Shown: in pieces, positions 1 through 6,259 of the stretch
Numbering within the stretch: position 1 is the stretch's first letter
Layout: the number at the start of each line of letters is the position of its first letter
From: CAHJXF01 sp038240015
GTDB taxonomy: Bacteria > Pseudomonadota > Gammaproteobacteria > Burkholderiales > Burkholderiaceae_D
Length of the DNA: 13,953 nucleotides
Reading direction: 5' to 3'
NCBI GenBank assembly: GCA_038240015.1
Contig: JBBSEF010000077.1
Coordinates: 1-13,953 of the forward strand
The notes under the pieces: model-generated
What the model saw: the letters and a program-made list of their open reading frames with translations, nothing else
Told to the model about the DNA's origin: nothing
The model's database searches: none
Position numbers and translations under genes: made by a program

Positions 1-2
1 AC

Positions 3-188
3 CTCTCCATCCTCGATCTCGAAAACATCATCCTCACCGGCCACATCCTCGAGCGCCAGCGCGACACGCAAACCCGCGAAGTCAAGTCCGTCGTCGGTGG
101 CATTACGCTTGACGGAGAAGCGGCTGAAGCCGTCGTCAAAGTCGGCTTCACCGGCAAGCTCGTCGTCATTACTGCTTACCTCTGCTGA
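3..188 (+). CDS. DUF4258 domain protein, C-terminal part (toxin-like partner)
   Basis: The frame is open from the window edge to a TGA at 186-188 and gives the last 61 residues of a small protein; its start lies upstream of the window. Visible features are an ILTGHILERQRD block followed by VVGGITLDG, EAAEAVVKVG and a closing beta-rich segment LVVITAYLC. This matches my memory of DUF4258 proteins, which often sit just before a YgiT-type zinc-finger gene in toxin-antitoxin-like pairs. The pairing with the next gene supports the call. By analogy it would be the toxin-like half, but no activity can be read from this fragment. The reading overlaps the upstream extension of the next gene. A HicA/RelE-like toxin is the alternative; neither can be excluded from the C-terminus alone. 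Confidence 0.68.
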   Translation, partial: LSILDLENIILTGHILERQRDTQTREVKSVVGGITLDGEAAEAVVKVGFTGKLVVITAYLC

Positions 189-426
189 GCGCAGTTGCGC
201 ATACTGTAGCAGCAACTCTATTCAGCTAAAGCACGTCACGCGTGGCTTCGGTACGGGCGCGGCCTCGCTCGTCATTGAGGCAATTCCGATGTGGTCTTGT
301 CCCCACTGCGGGGAGTCCTATTTCACGGCGCAGACCATGCACGAGATTGAGCGCATCAAGACGCTGCGTAAATCGGTTGCGGTCAGCCGCCAGGTTGCGG
401 TTGCCGAGTTCGAGGCGCGTGCCTAG
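97..426 (+). CDS. YgiT/MqsA-type zinc-finger protein (antitoxin-like)
   Basis: A small protein with two CXXC knuckles: CAYC encoded from 196 and CPHC about 35 residues later, inside VIEAIPMWSCPHCGESYFTAQT. This is the zinc-binding pattern of the MqsA N-terminal (YgiT-type) domain. After it comes a basic helix, HEIERIKTLRKSVAVSRQV, ending in FEARA. There is no C-terminal helix-turn-helix, so it is the short zinc-finger-only form usually paired with DUF4258. It would be the antitoxin-like or regulatory partner of the preceding gene. The start is unresolved: the frame offers GTG at 97, TTG at 109 (GGTGG 8 nt upstream) and only a CTG at 172 near the first cysteine, so the gene overlaps the DUF4258 gene by up to 92 nt. 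Its TAG ends one base before the adaptor gene ATG, suggesting cotranscription with the exporter operon. Confidence 0.72.
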   Translation: MALRLTEKRLKPSSKSASPASSSSLLLTSAERSCAYCSSNSIQLKHVTRGFGTGAASLVIEAIPMWSCPHCGESYFTAQTMHEIERIKTLRKSVAVSRQVAVAEFEARA

Positions 427-427
427 C

Positions 428-1648
428 ATGGCCGCAACCGATGTCGGCAAGCTCAAGGTCGACCGAGGCAGTCTCGCGCCCAAACGCAGACGACGCATCC
501 GCTGGTGGATGGTCGTGCTCGCGATCATCGTCATCGGCGCCATCGCCGTGTTCCTCATGCCGCATCCGGTCACGGTGCAAACCGCTTCGGTGGTGACACG
601 CTATCCGGCGCAGCAGGTCACGGTGCTGACCGCGTCGGGTTATGTCGTCGCGCAGAGGAAGGCGGCGGTCGCGACCAAGGCGACGGGTCGGCTCGAATTG
701 CTCAACGTACTCGAGGGCAGTCGCGTCAAGAAGGGCGACCTGTTGGCGCGCATCGATTCACGCGACGTCGAAGCGCAACTCGCAGCGGCGCAGGCGAACG
801 TGGGCGTGGCGCGCGCGGCGATCGCATCGGCCGAAGCCGATCAGCGCAATGCGGCGATCGAGTTGACGCGCAGCCGCGAGCTGGTCGCACAGAATTTCTT
901 GTCGAAGTCCGCGCTCGATAGTGCGGTCGCGCGCAACGATCGCGCGTTGGCCGCGACCAACAACACGCGCGCTGCCTTGCGAGCCGCTATCGCGAACGCC
1001 AACAACGCGAAGGTCGGCGTGGACTTCACCGAGATCCGTGCGCCCTTCGATGGCGTGGTGGTCACCAAGAGCGCGAACGTCGGCGACATCGTCACGCCGT
1101 TTTCGTCGGCGGTCGATTCGAAAGGCGCGGTCGTCAACATGGCCGACCTGTCCACGCTCGAGGTCGAGGCCGATGTGTCCGAATCCAGCCTCTCGAAGAT
1201 TTTGGTCGGTCAGCCCTGCGAGATCGTGCTCGATGCATTGCCCGACACGCGCTTCTCGGGATCGGTCAGCCGCATGGTGCCGACGGTCGATCGAGCCAAG
1301 GCGACGGTGACGACCAAGGTCAAGTTCGACAAGCTCGACGATCGCATCCTTCCCGACATGAGCGCAAAGGTGAGCTTCCTGTCGAAGAAAGTCGAAGCGT
1401 CCGCGAACAAACCGACGATTGCCGTCTCGCCCGATGCGGTCGTCATGCGCGATGGCAAGGCGACGGTCTATCGCTTGAAGACCGAAGGCGAAAAGATGGT
1501 TGCCGAAGCGGTGCTCGTCGCCACCGGTGCGAAGTCCGCCGACGCGACGGAGATCACGTCGGGCAATCTCAAGTCGGGCGAGAAGCTGATCGTCAAGCCG
1601 AGCGACAAGATCTCGAACGGCACGGCGGTCGTGGTGCAGACGAAGTGA
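428..1648 (+). CDS. HlyD/MacA-type periplasmic adaptor of an ABC exporter
   Basis: A 406-residue membrane fusion protein. An arginine-rich cytoplasmic N-terminus (RRRRIR, 20-25) precedes one transmembrane segment (about 26-44), so it is anchored in the inner membrane with the bulk in the periplasm. Then come the first lipoyl half (about 80-112, VLEGSRVKKGDLLARID), an alanine-rich alpha-hairpin (about 113-198), the second lipoyl half (201-212, TEIRAPFDGVVV), a beta-barrel and a membrane-proximal domain. Length and domain order fit MacA/HlyD adaptors, which link an inner membrane ABC exporter to a TolC-like channel. ATG 428 is chosen because it precedes the basic/TM region and lies one base after the upstream TAG; the frame is open further upstream but that extension is overlapped by the zinc-finger gene. 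The stop overlaps the ATPase GTG start. The substrate cannot be inferred. An RND adaptor is less likely because the next three genes encode an ABC transporter. Confidence 0.92.
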   Translation: MAATDVGKLKVDRGSLAPKRRRRIRWWMVVLAIIVIGAIAVFLMPHPVTVQTASVVTRYPAQQVTVLTASGYVVAQRKAAVATKATGRLELLNVLEGSRVKKGDLLARIDSRDVEAQLAAAQANVGVARAAIASAEADQRNAAIELTRSRELVAQNFLSKSALDSAVARNDRALAATNNTRAALRAAIANANNAKVGVDFTEIRAPFDGVVVTKSANVGDIVTPFSSAVDSKGAVVNMADLSTLEVEADVSESSLSKILVGQPCEIVLDALPDTRFSGSVSRMVPTVDRAKATVTTKVKFDKLDDRILPDMSAKVSFLSKKVEASANKPTIAVSPDAVVMRDGKATVYRLKTEGEKMVAEAVLVATGAKSADATEITSGNLKSGEKLIVKPSDKISNGTAVVVQTK

Positions 1649-2412
1649 CAAACCCCGGAACGACCGCATCGGTCAACGGCGCCGCAACCGCGCGGACCCT
1701 CGTTGAAGTGCGCGACCTGCAGAAGATCTATATCCGCGGCGAGCAGGCGGTGCCGGTGCTGCTCGGCCTCGACCTCGACATCCCCGTCGGGGACTTCGTC
1801 GCATTGATGGGCCCATCGGGTTCCGGCAAGAGCACGCTGCTCAATCTCGTCGCCGGCATCGACAAGCCCACCGGCGGCAGCATCGTCGTCGATGGCGTGG
1901 ACATCGCAGACCTCGGCGACGCGGACCTCGCGGCGTGGCGTGCGGCGCACGTCGGCTTCATCTTCCAGTTCTACAACCTGATGCCGGTCCTGAACGCGTT
2001 CGAGAACGTGGAGTTGCCGTTGCTGCTCACGAATCTCTCGCGTCGCGATCGCAGGGACCACGTCGATACCGCGCTCGCGATGGTGGGGCTATCCGATCGT
2101 GCCGATCATTTTCCTAACGAGTTGTCGGGCGGGCAGCAACAGCGCGTGGCGATCGCACGCGCATTGATCGCCGACCCGACCATCATCGTCGCCGACGAGC
2201 CGACCGGCGACCTCGACCGCCACACCGGCGAAGAAATCCTCGACCTGATGGACCGCCTGAATCGCGAACTCGGCAAGACCATCGTGATGGTCACGCACGA
2301 CCCGAAAGCAGCGGGCCGCGCGCGGCGCATGGTGCATCTGGAGAAGGGTGTGCTGGTGAGCGATGCCGAATATCAGGCGGAGTTGCAAGCGAGTCTGCAT
2401 GCAGCACATTGA
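1645..2412 (+). CDS. ABC transporter ATP-binding protein, MacB/LolD type
   Basis: A 255-residue stand-alone nucleotide-binding subunit with the full motif set: Walker A GPSGSGKST (56-64), Q-loop glutamine at 108 in GFIFQFYNL, signature LSGGQQQR (160-167), Walker B IIVADE (180-185) with D-loop GDLD, and the switch histidine at 218 (VTHD). Sequence style (FVALMGPSGSGKST, LMPVLNAFENVELPL) is that of the MacB/LolD/FtsE branch, which drives mechanotransmission rather than substrate passage through the membrane. It starts with GTG at 1645, overlapping the adaptor stop as GTGA, so translation is probably coupled. It should pair with the two permeases downstream. LolD is an alternative name, but the adjacent HlyD-type adaptor favours an export complex over lipoprotein release. 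Confidence 0.93.
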   Translation: MTNPGTTASVNGAATARTLVEVRDLQKIYIRGEQAVPVLLGLDLDIPVGDFVALMGPSGSGKSTLLNLVAGIDKPTGGSIVVDGVDIADLGDADLAAWRAAHVGFIFQFYNLMPVLNAFENVELPLLLTNLSRRDRRDHVDTALAMVGLSDRADHFPNELSGGQQQRVAIARALIADPTIIVADEPTGDLDRHTGEEILDLMDRLNRELGKTIVMVTHDPKAAGRARRMVHLEKGVLVSDAEYQAELQASLHAAH

Positions 2413-2432
2413 CGCGCGTCGCTAAAAGCACC

Positions 2433-2459
2433 GTCTTCCCGGCGAAGGCCGGACCCAAG
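2433..2459 (+). repeat. REP-like palindromic element inside the exporter operon
   Basis: The 67-nt gap between the ATPase and the first permease holds GTCTTCCCGGCG followed by AAGGCCGGACCCAAG. The arms CCGGC and GCCGG around GAAG form a short hairpin, and the flanks match the two units near 4889-5000. It has the look of the short intergenic palindromes (CCCGGCG...GCCGGG) dispersed in many GC-rich proteobacterial genomes. Inside a transcript it could stabilise upstream mRNA or lower expression of the permeases, which is inference. The GAGGGAAA ribosome-binding site of the permease lies just after it. Confidence 0.62.
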
Positions 2460-2479
2460 CGAAGTGTGCCAAGAGGGAA

Positions 2480-3664
2480 ATGTTTCGCCAAGACAAACAA
2501 GCCATGTTCTTCCTCATCAAACTCCTCACGCGCAATGCCTTGCGGCAAAAGCTGCGCATGGTGCTCACCATCGTCGGACTCGTCGTCGCGATCTGCGCGT
2601 TCGGCCTGTTGCGCACCATCGTCGATGCCTGGTATGCGGGCGTCGATGGCACGTCGTCGGTCCGACTCGTCACGCGCAACTCGATCTCGCTGGTGTTTTC
2701 GCTGCCGCTCAACTATGCGCAACGCATGCGGCAGATCGACGGCGTGACCGGCGTGTCGTGGGGCAACTGGTTCGGCGGCGTCTACATCACCGAGCGCAAT
2801 TTCTTTCCGCAGTTCGCAGTCGATGGCGCGACCTACTTCGAGCTCTATCCCGAATACGTCGTCAAGCCCGCCGAGTTCAAGGCCTTTCTCGCCGATCGGC
2901 AAGGGGTCGTCGTCGGACGCAAGCTCGCCGATCAATTCGGCTGGAAAATCGGCGACCAGATTCCCTTGCGCGGAACCATCTATCCGGGCACATGGACGTT
3001 CACGCTGCGCGCGATCTACGATGGCGTCGATGCCAAGACTGACGAGTCGCAATTTCTTTTCCAATGGGCTTACCTGAATGAGACCGTCAAGAAACGTTAC
3101 GGCCGGCGCGCCGATCAAGTGGGGTTCTACATCGAGCGGCTTGCGAATCCCGACGACGCGGCGCCGGTTTCGAAGTCGGTCGACAACCTGTTTCGCAATT
3201 CTCTGGCCGAGACGCTGACCGAAACCGAGAAGGCGTTTCAGCTCGGTTTCATCTCGATGACCGAGCTGATCCTAGTCGCGATCCAGGCGGTGTCGCTGGT
3301 CATCATCCTGATCATCATGGCGGTGATGGCCAACACCATCGCGATGACCGCGCGCGAGCGCACATCCGAATACGCGACGATGAAAGCGATCGGCTTCGGA
3401 CCCGGCTTCATCGGCTGGCTGATCGTGGGCGAGTCGCTCTTCATCGCACTGGTGGGCGGGGCGCTCGGGGTGGCGATCACGTTTCCGATCGCGGGCGCGT
3501 TCGCGAAAGCGATGGGCACGTTGTTTCCGGTGTTCTTCGTTTCGCGAGAAACGGTGTTGATGCAGTTCGCCGCGGCCGCATTGATCGGCCTCGTCGCAGC
3601 GGCATTCCCTGCGTGGAATGCGGGCCGCGTTCGCATCGTCGAAGGGCTGCGCCATGTCGCGTGA
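2480..3664 (+). CDS. ABC transporter permease, FtsX/MacB-like, first subunit
   Basis: A 394-residue permease with the MacB/FtsX layout: an N-terminal transmembrane helix (about 27-47, MVLTIVGLVVAICAFGLL), a large periplasmic domain of about 210 residues, and three C-terminal helices (about 262-285, 310-335, 360-380). The cytosolic segment ERTSEYATMKAIGF between TM2 and TM3 is the typical coupling region contacting the ATPase, and the C-terminus ends with PAWNAGRVRIVEGLRHV, as FtsX-type permeases do. The start at 2480 has AAGAGGG immediately upstream; the alternative ATG at 2504 would begin at the conserved MFFLIKLL but has a weaker ribosome-binding site. It is 18 nt from the second permease and probably heterodimerises with it. 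The role is energy transduction to the adaptor/periplasm; the substrate is unknown. Confidence 0.9.
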   Translation: MFRQDKQAMFFLIKLLTRNALRQKLRMVLTIVGLVVAICAFGLLRTIVDAWYAGVDGTSSVRLVTRNSISLVFSLPLNYAQRMRQIDGVTGVSWGNWFGGVYITERNFFPQFAVDGATYFELYPEYVVKPAEFKAFLADRQGVVVGRKLADQFGWKIGDQIPLRGTIYPGTWTFTLRAIYDGVDAKTDESQFLFQWAYLNETVKKRYGRRADQVGFYIERLANPDDAAPVSKSVDNLFRNSLAETLTETEKAFQLGFISMTELILVAIQAVSLVIILIIMAVMANTIAMTARERTSEYATMKAIGFGPGFIGWLIVGESLFIALVGGALGVAITFPIAGAFAKAMGTLFPVFFVSRETVLMQFAAAALIGLVAAAFPAWNAGRVRIVEGLRHVA

Positions 3665-3682
3665 CGCATTGAAAACGATCGA

Positions 3683-4867
3683 ATGAAGGCGATCCCCTTC
3701 GTCTATATCGCGCGCAACGTCTATGCGCGCAAGGTCACCACCTTGCTCACCGCGGGCGGTATGGCGCTGGTGGTGTTCGTCTTCGCGAGCGTGCTGATGA
3801 TGACCGAGGGCATACGCCAGACGCTGGTTGCGACGGGTCAGCCCGACAACGTGATGGTGATCCGCCGCTCCGCCGCGTCGGAAGTGCAGAGCGGCGTCGG
3901 ACGCGATCAGGCCTCGGTGATCGACAGCCTGCCCGAGATCGCCACCGATGGACTCGGGCAGAAGCTGATCTCCAGAGAGCCGGTCGCCGTCATCAACCTG
4001 CCCAAGCGCAAGAAGAATCCGACCGATCCCGACAAGCCGTCGAACATCGTCGTGCGCGGCACGACCGCGCAAGGACTTGCGTTGCGGCCTCAGGTGCACA
4101 TCGTCGAAGGCCGCATGTTCACGCCTGGTACCTCGGAGATCATCGCGGGCCGCGGCATCGCGGCAGCCTTTCCTGGCACAGGTCTCGGAGAGAGCCTGCG
4201 TTTCGCGCAACGTCAGTGGACTGTCGTGGGCATCTTCGACGGGGGCGGCAGCGCCTTCGATTCGGAAGTGTGGGGCGACGCCGAACAGTTGATGCAGGGC
4301 TTTCGGCGCTTCTCGTTTTCTTCCGTGATCTTCCGGCTCGCGGACCCATCGCAGTTCGACCACGTCAAGAGCACGCTCGAGTCCGACCCGCGCCTGACCA
4401 TCGAGGCCAAGCGCGAGAAACAGTTCTATGCCGACCAGTCCGAAGGTCTCGCGAAATTCATCGGCTATCTGGGCACGACGCTGTCGGTGATCTTCTCGAT
4501 CGGCGCGATCGTGGGCGCGATGATCACGATGTATGCGAGCGTCGCGTCGCGTACCGGCGAGATCGGCACCTTGCGCGCGCTGGGCTTTCCGCGCAGCTCC
4601 ATCCTGATCGCGTTCCTGGTCGAGTCGCTGGTGCTCGGGCTCGTGGGCGGAGTGATCGGGCTCGCCGTTGCGTCGGCGATGCAGGCCGTCAGCCTGTCGA
4701 CGATGAACTTCCAGACCTTCTCGGAGCTGACGTTCCGCTTTCACATCAACGCGGCGATCGTCGTCGAGGTGATGCTGTTCGCGCTCTTGATGGGATTCGT
4801 CGGCGGCTTTCTGCCGGCGTTCCGCGCGGCGCGCATGAAGATCGTGGACGCGTTGCGGGCTGCCTAG
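3683..4867 (+). CDS. ABC transporter permease, FtsX/MacB-like, second subunit
   Basis: A second 394-residue FtsX-fold permease, clearly different in sequence from the first. One N-terminal helix (about residues 17-38, TTLLTAGGMALVVFVFASVLM) is followed by a periplasmic domain containing NIVVRGTTAQG and VHIVEGRMF, typical of the MacB periplasmic core. Three C-terminal helices bracket the cytosolic loop SRTGEIGTLRALGF, and the end LPAFRAARMKIVDALR is characteristic of the family. It is the last gene of the operon: TAG at 4865-4867 is followed by REP-like palindromes and then a convergent gene. Its ribosome-binding site is weak, consistent with reinitiation after the first permease 18 nt upstream. 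Two separate half-size permeases plus a separate ATPase contrast with canonical MacB, where ATPase and permease are fused and homodimeric. Confidence 0.9.
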   Translation: MKAIPFVYIARNVYARKVTTLLTAGGMALVVFVFASVLMMTEGIRQTLVATGQPDNVMVIRRSAASEVQSGVGRDQASVIDSLPEIATDGLGQKLISREPVAVINLPKRKKNPTDPDKPSNIVVRGTTAQGLALRPQVHIVEGRMFTPGTSEIIAGRGIAAAFPGTGLGESLRFAQRQWTVVGIFDGGGSAFDSEVWGDAEQLMQGFRRFSFSSVIFRLADPSQFDHVKSTLESDPRLTIEAKREKQFYADQSEGLAKFIGYLGTTLSVIFSIGAIVGAMITMYASVASRTGEIGTLRALGFPRSSILIAFLVESLVLGLVGGVIGLAVASAMQAVSLSTMNFQTFSELTFRFHINAAIVVEVMLFALLMGFVGGFLPAFRAARMKIVDALRAA

Positions 4868-4888
4868 CGACCCGCTCTTGATCGAGCC

Positions 4889-4948
4889 GTCGTCCCGGCG
4901 AACCCTGCCCCGGCAAAGGCCGGGGGCCGGGGGCCGGGACCCAAGTCC
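4889..4948 (+). repeat. REP-like unit with an internal 7-bp tandem expansion
   Basis: It begins GTCGTCCCGGCG and ends GGCCGGGACCCAAGTCC, matching the element at 2433-2459 at both flanks, but the centre is enlarged. The right arm carries three perfect tandem copies of GGCCGGG at 4918-4938. It is the left half of an inverted pair whose right half is at 4972-5000, a BIME-like arrangement. It sits between convergent genes, where it may act as an mRNA 3' end or stabiliser for the exporter transcript. No clear U-tract follows, so I do not call it a classic terminator. Confidence 0.65.
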
Positions 4949-4971
4949 AATGAACGCGCGTGCGACAAGCA

Positions 4972-5000
4972 ACTTGGACCCCGGCCTCCGCCGGGGCGAC
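4972..5000 (-). repeat. REP-like unit, inverted copy
   Basis: Read on the minus strand it is GTCGCCCCGGCG, then GAGGCCGGGGTCCAAGT, the same layout as the units at 2433 and 4889. The arms CCCCGGC and GCCGGGG are complementary around a short loop. It lies 9 nt past the pbpG stop and points towards the exporter genes, so the pair forms a head-to-head palindrome in the convergent spacer. Confidence 0.65.
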
Positions 5001-5008
5001 AGCTTGTC

Positions 5009-6127
5009 TTACGACGTTTTCTTGACGATGCGCGCGATCGGATCGGTGGACTGACTCTCCATCCACTGCCGGATGCGATTGGCGTCGCCCAGGCGCGTGT
5101 ACTTGCCGAACGAGTCGAGCAGCACGATCACGACCGAGCGGCCTTCGATGACGGCCTTCATCACGAGACACTTGCCGGCTTCGGTGATGTAGCCGGTCTT
5201 CTGCACGACGATGTCCCACGCGGGATTGGCGACCAGCTTGTTGGTGTTGTGAAACTCGAGCATGCGGCTGCCGACCGGCACGGCGTATTCGTGATCGGTC
5301 GAGAACTCGCGAATCGTCGGGTTGGCTGACGCGGCATTGACAAGCTTGACCAGGTCTTCGGCGCTTGCGATGTTCTGGCTGGACAGGCCGGTCGGGTCGT
5401 TGAAGTGCGCGCTGTTCATGCCGAGCGATTTCGCCTTGGCGTTCATCGCCGCGACGAAAGCCGGAAGCCCGCCGACGTAGTTGCGACCCAGTGCGTGCGC
5501 GGCCCGATTCTCGGACGACATCAGTGCGAGATGCAGCATGTCGCGGCGCGACAGCGTCGTGCCCACCGCGAGTCGCGAGCGCGAGAATTTTTCCGTGTCG
5601 AGGTCGTCCGCCGTCACGGTGATCAACTCGTCCATCGCCTCGTGCGCGTCGAGTACGACCAGCGAGGTCATCAACTTGGTGATCGATGCGATCGGCAAGG
5701 CGACCTTGGTGTTGCGCGAAAAGAGGATGTCCTGCGTGCCCTCTTCCATCACCAGCGCGACGCTGGCCTTGACCGCGAGGCTGTCTTCGAAATCACCGAG
5801 CGGAGTGCCGGGGCCGAATCTCAGGTCGCTGCGCAATCCCTGCGTCTCCGCGATCGACGGTCGCGCGGGAATGAGCGCATAGACCTTGCGCATGCGAACC
5901 GCATGCGAGGCGCGAGTTCCGCGCACGAGAATCGCATGACGCACGCCGCCGGACACCAAGATGTGACTCTTGTCTGCGGCCGGCATGACGACCTTGACGC
6001 GTGTGTGTTTCGGGGCCGCGAGTTTCGCAGTTGCGGCGCAAGCAGGCGCAGAAATCGCGATGGCGCACGACGCGAGGACGAGACCTGGCGCCACGAATCT
6101 CAATCGCCTCAACGCCGCTGCAGTCAT
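5009..6127 (-). CDS. pbpG: D-alanyl-D-alanine endopeptidase (PBP7-type, S11 family)
   Basis: A 372-residue penicillin-binding protein of peptidase family S11, acting in the periplasm on peptidoglycan cross-links. All three active-site motifs are present: SITK (148-151, catalytic Ser148 and Lys151), SEN (205-207) and KTG (310-312). An N-terminal hydrophobic signal (about 11-31) ends in APACA, suitable for signal peptidase I after residue 31; LASC at 18-21 also fits a lipobox, so a lipoprotein form is possible. About 80 basic, poorly conserved residues follow before the catalytic domain. There is no clear C-terminal amphipathic anchor of the DacA/PBP5 type, and the domain ends soon after the KTG strand region, which favours PBP7/PbpG over PBP5. 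The start has GGGAGGG 5 nt upstream. A promoter and a 25-bp dyad lie just before it, so it is probably expressed separately from the genes upstream. Confidence 0.9.
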   Translation of the reverse strand: MTAAALRRLRFVAPGLVLASCAIAISAPACAATAKLAAPKHTRVKVVMPAADKSHILVSGGVRHAILVRGTRASHAVRMRKVYALIPARPSIAETQGLRSDLRFGPGTPLGDFEDSLAVKASVALVMEEGTQDILFSRNTKVALPIASITKLMTSLVVLDAHEAMDELITVTADDLDTEKFSRSRLAVGTTLSRRDMLHLALMSSENRAAHALGRNYVGGLPAFVAAMNAKAKSLGMNSAHFNDPTGLSSQNIASAEDLVKLVNAASANPTIREFSTDHEYAVPVGSRMLEFHNTNKLVANPAWDIVVQKTGYITEAGKCLVMKAVIEGRSVVIVLLDSFGKYTRLGDANRIRQWMESQSTDPIARIVKKTS

Positions 6128-6154
6128 CCTGCCCTCCCTGTCCGATGTGGCGCC

Positions 6155-6183
6155 AGTTTATGGAACATGCGAAATATCTTCAA
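6155..6183 (-). promoter_or_regulatory. Predicted sigma-70 promoter of pbpG
   Basis: On the minus strand a TTGAAG -35 box (6183-6178) and a TAAACT -10 box (6160-6155) are separated by exactly 17 nt; each matches the consensus at four of six positions. The start of transcription would be about 20-25 nt upstream of the ATG at 6127, leaving room for the GGGAGGG ribosome-binding site. The segment is AT-rich compared with its surroundings. Promoter calls by eye are error-prone. Confidence 0.5.
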
Positions 6184-6185
6184 GA

Positions 6186-6210
6186 TGAATGAGATAGATA
6201 ATCTCGTTCA
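6186..6210. promoter_or_regulatory. 25-bp inverted repeat upstream of the pbpG -35 box (putative operator)
   Basis: The site is TGAATGAGAT, AGATA, ATCTCGTTCA. Nine of ten arm positions pair around a 5-nt centre (mismatch at 6190/6206). It ends 2 nt before the predicted -35 box of pbpG. It lacks a following U-tract on the minus strand, so a protein-binding operator is more likely than a terminator for the dehydrogenase gene ending at 6260. The cognate regulator is unknown. Confidence 0.48.
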
Positions 6211-6259
6211 GGCGAATTCTAACCATGAATGTGGGGAGAAAAGCAACGAATCGATGCGC

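Noticed and set aside
242..427. N-terminal extension of the adaptor protein to 468 residues
   Set aside because: The extension is the wrong-frame reading of the zinc-finger gene and would place over 80 residues before the membrane anchor; ATG 428 is the natural start.
2409..2747. Small + strand ORF beginning in the REP-like element (MTRVAKSTVFPAKAGPK...)
   Set aside because: VFPAKAGP is a typical spurious translation of this repeat type, and the rest overlaps the permease in another frame.
3272..4972. 566-codon open frame on the - strand across the second permease
   Set aside because: Composition (Arg/His/Asp/Gln-rich, no hydrophobic core) marks it as the complement of the permease genes and the REP region.
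4868..5008. Convergent spacer as a classic rho-independent terminator or small RNA gene
   Set aside because: Strong palindromes are present but no T-run follows on either strand; the similarity among three units points to REP-like repeats instead.
6186..6210. Dyad upstream of pbpG as a terminator for the dehydrogenase gene
   Set aside because: The stem is AT-rich and no T-run follows on the minus strand; position next to a -35 box fits an operator better.
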